A stretch of 24,791 nucleotides of DNA, from positions 1 through 24,791 of the forward strand of contig JBKPCR010000349.1 in NCBI GenBank assembly GCA_046727435.1, read 5' to 3'. Shown here in pieces: positions 15,395-22,610 of this stretch. Made by a program: the position numbers and the translations under genes. The notes beneath the pieces were generated by a model that worked only from the letters and a program-made list of their open reading frames with translations, searched no databases and had not been told where the DNA came from. Source of the stretch: CAVPRW01 sp046727435 [NCBI: bacterium]. GTDB taxonomy: Bacteria; Tectomicrobia; Entotheonellia; J063. How positions within the stretch are numbered: position 1 is the stretch's first letter; each line of letters opens with the position of its first letter.

Positions 15395-16104
15395 TGATCC
15401 TCAACCTCCAACGAAACCAAGCTTAGGCCTCGGAAGGCGTGGCACGTATTGCCGACGACCTGCTGCACCAATTGGGCATGCCGTGGTCGTATCGCCGCGA
15501 GGTCGAGTGTCAAAATATATGAAAGAAAGCTCCGCACCTCTTGCGCCGCCTGCTCGATCTGTTTTCTCTCAAGCGGACTCGGCTGCCAGAGCCCCTGGGC
15601 TTGGGCGGATCCCAGGCACTCCAGGGCATGGCCCAGGACCTTCAGCTTGGCGCCGGCGCGAAACAGGTCGACGCCTGGCGCAGAGGAGATCTCTCGGTAG
15701 TATCGATCGATGAGCTCAAGGTCCGCCTGGAGGCGATAGATCAGCATCTGCAGCTGCTCCCGCACGATGTCCCTGCCGGCCGCTTGCAGAACACCGTGCT
15801 TGGCCGCCACCAAGACGCTATAGTAGAGGTGGGTCCCACCGCACGTAAAGCTGTGAATGGGCAGTTTCTTTGGTAGAGGGAGACCTGCCGTGGCGTAGGG
15901 CTTGAGCCCTTATGTGGCCTCTTGTAGGACTTGTACGCCGAAGGCCGCAACCTCCGTGAGCTGAATCCGCTCGCCGTAAGCATTCTCCCACTCGTGAGCT
16001 TGCAGCTCCGCAAAGGCGATGAGGCTCCAGGCCAGATCATTGCGGTCGAAGGTGCTCGGATCGAAGCGAAAGAGCGCCTTCGCCCCGTCGCCGAGGTCCT
16101 TCAT
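15268..16104 (-). pseudogene. Protein gene interrupted by an in-frame TAA
   Basis: An ATG at 16104 opens a frame (FDRNDLAWSLIAFAELQAHE, LTEVAAFGVQVLQEAT) that stops at TAA 15910-15912. The same frame continues at once, coding-like, as GLKPYATAGLPLPKKLPIH, SFTCGGTHLYYSVLVAAKHG and IYRLQADLELIDRYYREI. Both halves share composition and need no frame change, so a single substitution (for example GAA or CAA to TAA) most likely split one gene of about 250-278 residues. No typical ribosome binding site precedes 16104. The frame formally runs to 15268, overlapping the next gene by 127 bp, and the last 45 codons look non-coding. No family is recognised. Alternatives are stop readthrough, internal restart or an assembly error. 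Confidence 0.72.
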
Positions 16105-16713
16105 AGGAAAAACTATGACAAAATATCGCCTGATATACTAAAATGCTATAGAAAAGACCACCGTTGAGCAATCATAAGCCCTACTCTCTCGTTGTCAAAC
16201 GGAATTTTTCGACAGTTCTGCAGATCATCTCCCTTGAGATGCATCGGGGTGGGCTGGAGATGGCTATCATGTATGGGCACCTGTACTGCGGCATTGCGGC
16301 GCATGTCGAGAGGTATGTCCGGTGCTGTGGTAAAATTATGCAATCGCGTCGCTTTCAGACAAATATGTTAGTGTCCCTACACGGGTCATCTGGCATGGGG
16401 ATACTTGCATTGTAGAGACACGGATGTGGACGACCGACAAAGACCCTATGCTGCAGAGGTATCACATGTCCTTGTCGAAGATCAAAGAATGGCCCGAAAC
16501 GTTCAGCCAATCCTTGCTCTAGCTGTCCTCCTGACGATGGCGACCTGGCGTTCCCCCGTTCGCGAAGGCCGCAAGCGCTGTCGCGATGGACACCCATAAG
16601 GATAAGGATTTTTTCCCCCCAGTGTTGTAGTATAAATCGTAAGGTGGTCGGGCGGGCAGCCGCGTTCGGCACCCCTGTAAGGGCAAGGCAGGCAAGTAGC
16701 GGGGAGAGAGGGT
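16105..16713. other. Intergenic stretch without a convincing gene
   Basis: About 610 bp between the divergent minus-strand cluster and the plus-strand Tyr/Pro-rich gene. Open frames of 60-105 codons occur on both strands, but none has a ribosome binding site with protein-like sequence. One plus-strand piece from an ATG near 16489 begins with a signal-like run (ILALAVLLTMATW) and soon loses sense; it may be a decayed exported protein. A TATAAA-like box lies at 16631-16636, about 80 bp before the next start codon, without a good -35. Confidence 0.45.
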
Positions 16714-17094
16714 ATGTCGAAGTCTATGAAGTTTATAGGAATACTGATGACAGTGGCGGCGTTAACCATTGGCAGCGCGGTGCCGGCATCTGCCTGGAAT
16801 GGGGGGTATGGGTATCGGGGATATGGGTATCGCCCGTATGGTTATTATCGTCATAGATCGCCGTCCGTGGTGGTCGTCCCACGAATCGTGGTCCCTTTTG
16901 GGGTGCCATATGTGTATCCTCCGGTAGTCGTCGCACCGCCTCCAGTGTATGTTCAGCCACCACCCCAGGTGTATGTCCAACCGCCTCCATCACAACCATA
17001 TTGGTATTATTGTGACACCCCCCCCGGCTACTATCCCTATGTGCAGCAATGCCCCGGAGGATGGCGACAGGTGAATCCAGCGCCGCCGGGATAG
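16714..17094 (+). CDS. Small exported Tyr/Pro/Val-rich protein
   Basis: A 126-residue protein with a standard signal peptide (1-27, cleavage after PASA). The mature chain starts with Gly-Tyr repeats (GGYGYRGYGYRPYGYYRH), continues with VPRIVVPFGVPYVYPPVVV and PPPVYVQPPPQVYVQPPP, and ends with YYCDTPPGYYPYVQQCPGGW. That C-terminal signature (YYC-x3-PxGYYPYVxxC-x2-GW) is common in small uncharacterised exported proteins of Proteobacteria. Two Cys may form a disulfide. The ribosome binding site (GGGGAGAGAGG) is strong. It is 13 bp upstream of a Gly-zipper lipoprotein gene, so the two form an operon, a pairing I have seen described for related small envelope proteins. A structural or envelope-associated role is inferred. 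Confidence 0.85.
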   Translation: MSKSMKFIGILMTVAALTIGSAVPASAWNGGYGYRGYGYRPYGYYRHRSPSVVVVPRIVVPFGVPYVYPPVVVAPPPVYVQPPPQVYVQPPPSQPYWYYCDTPPGYYPYVQQCPGGWRQVNPAPPG

Positions 17095-17107
17095 GAGGGT
17101 GTAGGAC

Positions 17108-17638
17108 ATGTCCAAGAAGTGGGGGGTGTTTCTCCCAATGGTGGTTTTCCTCGGTGCCTGCACGACACTGCCGACTGGTCCGAATGTGATGGTGCTGCCT
17201 GGAGCGGGCAAGCCATTCGATCAGTTTCAGGTCGACGATATGGTCTGCCGGCAGTTTGCTCAGGGGCAGCTTGGCACGACCCCTGAGCAGACGAGTACGC
17301 AGAGTACCGTGCAAGGCGGCGCCATCGGCACTGTCTTAGGTGCGGCCGCCGGGGCCGCCATTGGCGCGGCCGCAGGCAATGCCGGTGTGGGCGCGGCCGT
17401 AGGGGCTGGCACGGGGATACTCGTGGGCACAGCGGCTGGCGCAGAGTCTGGGTCCGCCACAGCGGGGACGTTGCAGTGGCGGTACGATGTCGCCTATGTC
17501 CAATGCATGTATGCCAAGGGCAATCAGGTGCCTGGTACGACGGCTGCTTCATCGAGCTATGTACCACCGCCACCGAACGCCCCACCTCCCCCGGCTGCTA
17601 CGCCGCCCCCTCCTCCTCAGGCGCCTCCGCCACGCTGA
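17108..17638 (+). CDS. Glycine-zipper lipoprotein (YMGG-like)
   Basis: A 176-residue protein. The lipobox LGAC (15-18) predicts lipidation at C18. Residues 70-112 are a glycine zipper (GGAIGTVLGAAAGAAIGAAAG, then GVGAAVGAGTGILVG), which forms packed membrane-inserting helices. After it comes the characteristic WRYDVAYVQCMYAKGNQVPG and a proline-rich tail. Start codon at 17108 with GTAGGAC nearby; an AGGAGG lies a little farther upstream. Outer-membrane or periplasmic location is likely. Known relatives are uncharacterised envelope proteins. It forms a two-gene operon with the preceding Tyr/Pro-rich protein gene and is followed by a large hairpin. Confidence 0.88.
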   Translation: MSKKWGVFLPMVVFLGACTTLPTGPNVMVLPGAGKPFDQFQVDDMVCRQFAQGQLGTTPEQTSTQSTVQGGAIGTVLGAAAGAAIGAAAGNAGVGAAVGAGTGILVGTAAGAESGSATAGTLQWRYDVAYVQCMYAKGNQVPGTTAASSSYVPPPPNAPPPPAATPPPPPQAPPPR

Positions 17639-17643
17639 AGATG

Positions 17644-17691
17644 GCAGGCGGTAGTCTGGGGGATATACACCCAGCAGTGTTTCCCGCCTGC
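17644..17691 (+). terminator. Nested hairpin after the lipoprotein operon
   Basis: Outer stem GCAGGCGG (17644-17651) pairs with CCGCCTGC (17684-17691), and an inner stem CTGGG (17656-17660) pairs with CCCAG (17670-17674). It begins 5 bp after the lipoprotein stop. No T-run follows, so it is a probable 3' structure or attenuator before the VOC gene rather than a classic terminator. Confidence 0.5.
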
Positions 17692-17800
17692 TCAAGCGGT
17701 GGTCCCACAAGCATTGAGGAAGTTGTAAGCCAGGCAGTGACAGTGAGAGACCAGTCAGGCCACGTTTCCGCAACCCAGGGGGAGAAGGAGGAAGGCTACC

Positions 17801-19024
17801 ATGTCTATACCTGGACGCCACTATAATGTGGGCGGAGTGCTCCTACCGCGGCCCTTCAAGATCCGGCGACTCGGGCATTTTGGCTTCAACGCCGTGAACC
17901 TGGCCGAGAGCGTCGATTTCTATACCCAACTTCTGGGCTTCAAGCCCTCTGATACCCTGGACTTTACCACAGCTCCGTGGATGCCCGAGGATCGTTCGAC
18001 CTTGGGGGATACGCGCGGCTATTTCATGCGCTATGGCACAGATCATCACGCTTTCGTCTTGTTCAACAAAAAAGTCATGGACTTCCGAGCTGACCGCCGC
18101 TTCGGCTCCGAGGTCACCATCAATCAGATCACCTGGCAATGTGGTAGCCTCAAGGAGATCATGGAAGCGCACAGCTATTTCCACGAGCGGAAGGTGCCCA
18201 TTCAGCGTGTCGGACGCGATATGCCAGGGAGCAATTGGCATGTCTATGTCTATGACCCGGACGGTCATACGAACGAGCTTTACTATGGCATCGAGCAGGT
18301 CGGTTGGAACGGTGTCAGCAAGCCGGTCGAGATGTACTATCGTGGTTTCCGCGACAAACCCCTTCTACCACAAATGTCTGAGAGCGCCGAAGTGTCCGAG
18401 GCCCGCGACAAAGGGATCGACATCTTCTCCGGTCACCGTTTTCAAGAACCGCTGCCCGCTCGATACGATGTTGAGGGAGTGCTGCTGCCGCGGCCGTTCA
18501 AGATCACCAAGATCGGCCCCGTCGGGCTGTTCGTCGCTGACGTCGACAAGGCCGAGGCGTTCTATACTCAGCGCTTGGGCTTTGTGAACAGCGAGGAAAG
18601 TGTGTATCAGGGGGCGCGGTGTGTGTTCCTGCGTTGTGGCACGGAACATCACAGTATCGGCCTCTTCCCGAAGGAGCTGCGGCGGCCGTTGGGGCTCAGC
18701 GAACAGACCACGTGTATGTCTTTCGGCGTCGAGGTGGGAAGCTATGAGCAGCTGCGGCAGGCGGTGGCGTTTCTGAAAACTCAGGGGGTGCGCTTCATTG
18801 ATGCCATTCCGCCGGAGCTGCACCCCGGTATTGACTATTGCACCTTCGCTTTGGACCCCGATGGCCATTGCCTTCAGCTCTATTATTACATGGAGCAAAT
18901 CGGCTGGGATGGTAAGGTACGGCCGCAGAGTCAGCGGCGCGTCGTGCAGGGCCAATGGCCGGAAGCCCTTGAGCCCCTGTCGGATACCTACGTCGACCAA
19001 GTATTCCAAGGTCCATTGGGATAG
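17801..19024 (+). CDS. Two-domain VOC (extradiol dioxygenase/glyoxalase) protein
   Basis: A 407-residue protein with two tandem vicinal-oxygen-chelate domains (about 20-175 and 234-375). The first has metal-ligand positions H26 (LGHFGFN), H82/H83 (TDHHAF) and E159 (HTNELYYG), so it should bind Fe2+ or a similar metal and may cleave a catechol-type ring. In the second, H26 aligns with P240 and E159 with Q359 (CLQLYYYMEQ), so it probably does not bind metal. The duplicate origin shows in YNVGGVLLPRPFKI (8-21) and YDVEGVLLPRPFKI (222-235), and in GIEQVGWNG and YMEQIGWDG after each domain. The start at 17801 has AAGGAGGAAGG. The neighbouring genes give no pathway. Substrate is unknown. Confidence 0.9.
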   Translation: MSIPGRHYNVGGVLLPRPFKIRRLGHFGFNAVNLAESVDFYTQLLGFKPSDTLDFTTAPWMPEDRSTLGDTRGYFMRYGTDHHAFVLFNKKVMDFRADRRFGSEVTINQITWQCGSLKEIMEAHSYFHERKVPIQRVGRDMPGSNWHVYVYDPDGHTNELYYGIEQVGWNGVSKPVEMYYRGFRDKPLLPQMSESAEVSEARDKGIDIFSGHRFQEPLPARYDVEGVLLPRPFKITKIGPVGLFVADVDKAEAFYTQRLGFVNSEESVYQGARCVFLRCGTEHHSIGLFPKELRRPLGLSEQTTCMSFGVEVGSYEQLRQAVAFLKTQGVRFIDAIPPELHPGIDYCTFALDPDGHCLQLYYYMEQIGWDGKVRPQSQRRVVQGQWPEALEPLSDTYVDQVFQGPLG

Positions 19025-19176
19025 CTGAGCTTACCCTTTGTGCTTCCTCCGGGGGCCTTTCAAGGCTCCCTTTGCCTACCCAGTCGACGCCCCGCAGAGG
19101 TACTGCGAACACTTCCTCCTAACCATGGTGTCAACGAACACACTGGCTCTTTCGTTACTCACAGTGGGAAAGAGGT

Positions 19177-19749
19177 GTGGAAGAAGCCGGGAAAGACATC
19201 GTGGCAAACGTCAACACAGCACCTGATGCGCATGCCCACTATGAGCAGCTTTATCAATTGCATTACCCACGGGTGATGCGGTTGTGCCGCCTGCTTCTAG
19301 CTGATGCTCATGAGGCCGAAGACGTGGCCCAGGAGGTCTTCATCAAACTCTGGCAGGCCTCGCAAACCGAGACCCGTGCCATGGCATGGGAGCCATGGCT
19401 GACCTGCGTCACCGTGAACGCCTGCCGTGATCGACGGCGCTCGGGATGGTGGAAATGGTGGCGTGCACCGCGACATACCGCCGACGTCGACTTTCCATCC
19501 ATCCTGGACTACCGCAGCGGGGGACCGACGCCAGAAGAAGACGCCCTCACCCGGGAGCTTGTCGAGCGTATTTGGCAGGCCTTTCGTGAGCTCCCAGCGC
19601 GCCAGCAAGAGGTGTTTGCCTTACGCTACCTTGAAGGCTGGTCGACCGAGGAAGTTGCCGGCGCACTGCGCTTGAGCGTCGGCAGTGTGAAGCAGCACCT
19701 GTTTAGGGCGGTGCACCGTTTGCGTAGCGTCATTGGAGGAGAGGCATGA
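19177..19749 (+). CDS. ECF-type RNA polymerase sigma factor
   Basis: A 190-residue sigma-70-family protein of the RpoE/SigW kind. Region 2 covers about 22-92 with the core-binding DAHEAEDVAQEVFIKLW (43-59). A short variable linker follows, then region 4 (128-187) with LPARQQEVFALRYLEGWS and the helix-turn-helix LRLSVGSVKQHLFRAVHRL. A GTG at 19177 opens the frame with the purine-rich site too close; a GTG at 19201 with GGGAAAG upstream is a good alternative and would give 182 residues. The stop overlaps the start of the next gene (ATGA), so the sigma and anti-sigma are translationally coupled. No C-terminal extension is present. It should be held inactive by its neighbour until an envelope signal arrives. 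Confidence 0.93.
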   Translation: MEEAGKDIVANVNTAPDAHAHYEQLYQLHYPRVMRLCRLLLADAHEAEDVAQEVFIKLWQASQTETRAMAWEPWLTCVTVNACRDRRRSGWWKWWRAPRHTADVDFPSILDYRSGGPTPEEDALTRELVERIWQAFRELPARQQEVFALRYLEGWSTEEVAGALRLSVGSVKQHLFRAVHRLRSVIGGEA

Positions 19750-20261
19750 GCCGCTGTATAGGCGATCGGACGTTATGGCGATTGTCCGAGGGCGAAGCGA
19801 GTCGTGAGGAGCGTGCCCATGTGGCTTCCTGCGGCATCTGCGCTGCCCGGTTGCGTCGGCTGGAGCAGGAGCTAAGTTACCTGCGATTGGTGTTATCCGG
19901 ATCACCGCCGGCGCAGGGAGTGCCGGCCCAACGGCCGCACGTTCGCATGCGCTGGGTAGCGTCGGTGGCCACACTTGCCGCGATGGTCATGTTAGCATGG
20001 TTCGGTGGGTGGTGGCTGCAGCCCTCATCGCCCCTTCCCGTCGAGGTGCGTCAGGCATCCATCTGGCCTTTCATCGAGGGCGTCTCTACCGCCCTCTTGC
20101 CCATCGTCGAGATCGGCTTCAGCGCTGCACCGGATCGGCTGTCTGACCTCGACGACCTGCAGGCGGCCCTGGCGTGGGAATGGTCCTGTGAAGAGCCAGA
20201 GGCGCTTGCCAATTTGGCCTGTGACGATGATACATTCACTCTCCTGCTTGGAGAGCTGTGA
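19746..20261 (+). CDS. ZAS-type (zf-HC2) transmembrane anti-sigma factor
   Basis: A 171-residue protein. The N-terminal cytosolic part (1-65) carries the zinc-binding anti-sigma motif H25-x3-C29-x2-C32 (HVASCGIC) and helices that bind the ECF sigma factor. A single membrane span (70-91, WVASVATLAAMVMLAWFGGWWL) leads to a periplasmic part of 80 residues rich in acidic residues and with two Cys (CEEPEALANLAC). Its ATG overlaps the sigma gene stop by 4 bp. By family knowledge it sequesters the sigma factor at the membrane. The periplasmic acidic part may contact the Spy-like protein encoded next or sense metal or misfolded protein (inference). Confidence 0.85.
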   Translation: MSRCIGDRTLWRLSEGEASREERAHVASCGICAARLRRLEQELSYLRLVLSGSPPAQGVPAQRPHVRMRWVASVATLAAMVMLAWFGGWWLQPSSPLPVEVRQASIWPFIEGVSTALLPIVEIGFSAAPDRLSDLDDLQAALAWEWSCEEPEALANLACDDDTFTLLLGEL

Positions 20262-20278
20262 GGATAGGAGATGAGCTG

Positions 20279-20767
20279 ATGCACACATCACGTCTCGTTT
20301 GGGTTGGCATCGTAGTGCTTAGTTTGTGGGCGGCGACGGGCTACGGACAGCCACGCCAGGGGATGGGGGCGATGGGACCAGGACGCATGATGGAGGATGG
20401 GCCGGGGATGCTGCTGCCTCTGGTGCTGAAGGGCGTCGATTTGACCGATACGCAGGAGAAACAAGTGCACGAGATCATGACGGCTCACCGGGCGACATTT
20501 CGAACCCTATTTAGCGAATTGCAGGCCACTCACAAGGACTTGGCCGATAAACTGTTCGCCCCTGGAAACGTTGGGGTTGAGGATTTGACCATCCAAATGC
20601 AGCGGATGGCGCAGCTGCGCGAGCAGCTCATGCAGGAGGGGCTGAGGGTTGCCCTCGAGGTGCGTAAGTTACTAACACCGGAACAGCTAGCCAAAGCTGC
20701 CGAGATCAAGGACCGCATGCGCGCGTTACATACAGAAATGCGGGGGCTTTTCAGAGAAAAGCGCTAG
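20279..20767 (+). CDS. Spy/CpxP-like periplasmic protein (heavy-metal resistance family)
   Basis: A 162-residue exported protein with a signal peptide (hydrophobic VWVGIVVLSLWAATGYG, cleaved about residue 22-24). The mature part is Met-rich (MGAMGPGRMMEDGPGM) and then helical with two LTxxQ motifs, LTDTQ (55-59) and LTPEQ (132-136), the hallmark of Spy, CpxP, ZraP and CnrX-like proteins. The start at 20279 is chosen for AGGAG 9 nt upstream; the frame is open from 20258 without a site. It lies 17 bp after the anti-sigma gene and is surely part of that operon. Known roles of the family are ATP-independent chaperone, metal binding and signalling to a membrane regulator. Here it is the likely periplasmic sensor or effector of the ECF system; Met and His residues suggest Cu, Ni or Zn. 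Confidence 0.85.
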   Translation: MHTSRLVWVGIVVLSLWAATGYGQPRQGMGAMGPGRMMEDGPGMLLPLVLKGVDLTDTQEKQVHEIMTAHRATFRTLFSELQATHKDLADKLFAPGNVGVEDLTIQMQRMAQLREQLMQEGLRVALEVRKLLTPEQLAKAAEIKDRMRALHTEMRGLFREKR

Positions 20768-20780
20768 TCTCTGCTTCATA

Positions 20781-20798
20781 TATATGTTCTATATGTTC
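20781..20798. repeat. Tandem 9-bp direct repeat
   Basis: TATATGTTC occurs twice in immediate tandem (20781-20789 and 20790-20798), 14 bp after the Spy-like gene stop and upstream of the Cys-rich gene. It could be a direct-repeat binding site or a simple slippage product. A hairpin follows directly. Confidence 0.6.
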
Positions 20799-20800
20799 AG

Positions 20801-20838
20801 GGGGAGCGGCTCAGTTGCCATGAGCGGGCTCTCTCCCC
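20801..20838 (+). terminator. Imperfect hairpin between the Spy-like and Cys-rich genes
   Basis: GGGGAG (20801-20806) pairs with CTCCCC (20833-20838), with an inner GCTC/GAGC pair (20809-20812/20822-20825). It may end or attenuate the ECF operon transcript. There is no T-run after it, so partial readthrough into the Cys-rich gene is possible. Confidence 0.35.
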
Positions 20839-20915
20839 TGAGGCCGTGGAAGATGCCAAGAGGTGTTCCTTTCATTAGGTTAACATATGCTAGCCGTATT
20901 GATGAGGAGACGCAC

Positions 20916-21329
20916 ATGCCATCATTGCGCAAGACTCTCGTGGTTTCCACGGCGGCAGTGGCGTTGGGATGGTTCTTCGCGCTACTCGCCGTGTTGCACG
21001 GGCCGGCATTCGCGCAGGGTCGTGTCTGCGCCGATGACGTCGCCAAATTTTGCCAGGGCGTCAAGGGTGGGCAAGGGAAGCTGATGCAGTGCCTCAAAGA
21101 ACATCAGTCTGAACTCTCATCCCCATGTCAGGCGCGGGTTCAAACCATGGAAACGCGGATGAAGGGGATGAGCGGCGCCTGTGAGAGCGACGTCCAGCAA
21201 TTTTGCACAGGCGTCAATCCGGGCGGCGGCCGTGTCGCACAGTGTCTGAAACAGCATGAGTCGGAGCTGTCGTCAACCTGCAAGGCTGAGCTCGCCCATG
21301 CGCGGTCGATGCGCCAGTCGAATCGGTGA
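20916..21329 (+). CDS. Exported protein with two GLG1-type cysteine-rich repeats
   Basis: A 137-residue protein. The signal peptide covers about 1-34 (VALGWFFALLAVLHGPAFAQ). The mature part has two repeats with identical spacing C-x7-C-x12-C-x11-C: C38, C46, C59, C71 and C89, C97, C110, C122. Both share the pattern C-x2-D(V)-x3-FC-x-GV, then GG-x5-QCL-K-x-H-x-SELSS-x-C. This is the Cys_rich_FGFR/Golgi apparatus protein 1 repeat, which also occurs as short exported proteins in many bacteria; its bacterial role is unknown. Four disulfides are likely. The ATG at 20916 has GAGGAG; the frame is open from 20784 but upstream codons look non-coding. It lies 148 bp after the Spy-like gene on the same strand and may belong to the same stress regulon. 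Confidence 0.88.
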   Translation: MPSLRKTLVVSTAAVALGWFFALLAVLHGPAFAQGRVCADDVAKFCQGVKGGQGKLMQCLKEHQSELSSPCQARVQTMETRMKGMSGACESDVQQFCTGVNPGGGRVAQCLKQHESELSSTCKAELAHARSMRQSNR

Positions 21330-21684
21330 GGTTTCTTACCCCATTCCCCCACTGAATACCTTGTAGCAGCCCAGGAACTTACCTGCCACGATGAGCTTTT
21401 TATGCAGATTAGGGGAGCCGAGTTATCGCTCGCAGCCTCACCCCCCAGACATACGGCGTCGCGTAGGGTTTGCCAGCGGGAGTGGGACCGGCCCATGAAG
21501 ATCGCAGCGCGCTGAACTCGGTGCTCGATCCGGAACGGTGGCGTGGTTTGGAGCGCATGTTGATGTGCTGATCGGGTGCGAGAGCCAGGCCTCCAGCGGA
21601 AGCGGTATTCATGCAGGCCCAACCTTGCTATAATAGCATCCGATGTCGGTGTGCATTGATGGGCTGAACCGAAAGGGGGATATG
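21330..21684. other. Intergenic stretch with a promoter at its right end
   Basis: About 355 bp with no supported gene; minus-strand frames across it (21140-21691, 21409-21612) lack start sites and run antisense to real genes. A promoter-like dyad lies at 21626-21638. The rest shows no structure I can name. Confidence 0.5.
21626..21638 (+). promoter_or_regulatory. -10 box embedded in a 13-bp dyad
   Basis: The perfect -10 hexamer TATAAT (21629-21634) lies inside the dyad TGCTAT-A-ATAGCA (21626-21638). A -35 is weak (TTCATG at 21608-21613, 15 bp spacing). Transcription would start near 21641, giving a leader of about 44 nt to the start codon at 21685. A protein binding the dyad would block RNA polymerase. 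Confidence 0.45.
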
Positions 21685-22593
21685 ATGGCAACGCTCGTTG
21701 GCAGCGGGAAGTATACCTATGAAGTGCACGAGGACTGGGCCCGCCTTCCCGAAGGCGTGGAGATGAAGGCGGCAGCTGTGGCGGTCGATTCGAAGGATCG
21801 CGTCTATTGCTTCAATCGCTCGCCTGAGCATCCAATTCTCATCTTCGACCGGGACGGTAACTTTCTCTCCTCCTGGGGAGCTGGACTGTTTGCTTTTCCG
21901 CATGCGATTCGCATCGAAGCGGATGATTCCGTCTGGATTACCGACCGGGATCATGGGCAATTCATGAAGTTCACCACCGATGGGCAATTGCTGGGGACGA
22001 TCGGTACAAAAGGTTTCCGCTCCGACACCGGTATCCCAGCGGACGACTTCAGCTCGGGAGGATGGAAAAACGTGACGCATGGGGGGGACCCGTTCAACCT
22101 ACCGACGGACATCGTCGTGGCGCCCAATGGCGAGATGTTCATGTCCGATGGCTATGGCAATGCCCGCGTGCACAAGTTCTCGCCGGAAGGCAAACATCTC
22201 TTCTCCTGGGGCGAACCGGGGAAGGCGCCGGGACAGTTCAACCTGCCCCATGGGGTGTGGATCGATCGCCGGGGACGCCTGTTGGTCGCCGATCGAGAAA
22301 ACGACCGCGTGCAGATCTTCGATCAGGACGGTAAGTTGCTCTCCATCTGGTCGACCGAGTTGATCGGCCCAGCGTTTTTCTATGTGGATCACGAGGACAT
22401 CGTCTACATCCCCGAACATAATGGTGGCATGGTCAGCATTTTGACGCTGGATGGCGAGCGGCTAGCCCGCTGGGGCGGTCCTATCCACCGTTCGTGCCAT
22501 GGTATCTGGGTGGATTCGCAGGGCGATCTCTATGTCGTGCAGCCGGGTGAGTGGGGACGGGTGCGCCGCGTCGTAAAGTACAAGCGGCAGTAA
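21685..22593 (+). CDS. NHL-repeat six-bladed beta-propeller protein
   Basis: A 302-residue protein of NHL-type repeats, recognisable by recurring VxDxxGxxYVxD-like strands: AVAVDSKDRVYCFNRSP, AIRIEADDSVWITDRDH, DIVVAPNGEMFMSDGYGN, GVWIDRRGRLLVADREND and GIWVDSQGDLYVVQPGEW. Linking strands are of the form KFSPEGKHLFSWG and IFDQDGKLLSIWS. It resembles the peptidyl-alpha-hydroxyglycine lyase-like propellers (PAL fold) and gluconolactonase-type propellers of environmental bacteria; no enzyme activity can be assigned. No signal peptide is present, so it should be cytosolic. The ATG at 21685 (second of a tandem ATGATG) has the best spacing from AAGGGGG; the frame opens at 21643, which would be almost leaderless. 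It is followed by an aminotransferase and a DSD1-family gene on the same strand. Confidence 0.88.
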   Translation: MATLVGSGKYTYEVHEDWARLPEGVEMKAAAVAVDSKDRVYCFNRSPEHPILIFDRDGNFLSSWGAGLFAFPHAIRIEADDSVWITDRDHGQFMKFTTDGQLLGTIGTKGFRSDTGIPADDFSSGGWKNVTHGGDPFNLPTDIVVAPNGEMFMSDGYGNARVHKFSPEGKHLFSWGEPGKAPGQFNLPHGVWIDRRGRLLVADRENDRVQIFDQDGKLLSIWSTELIGPAFFYVDHEDIVYIPEHNGGMVSILTLDGERLARWGGPIHRSCHGIWVDSQGDLYVVQPGEWGRVRRVVKYKRQ

Positions 22594-22610
22594 CCGGAGA
22601 GTTTCTACGA

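Noticed and set aside
19045-19075. GGCC/AAGGC-type short stem after the VOC gene as an intrinsic terminator
   Set aside because: The stem is only 4-5 bp with a tiny loop and no T-run.
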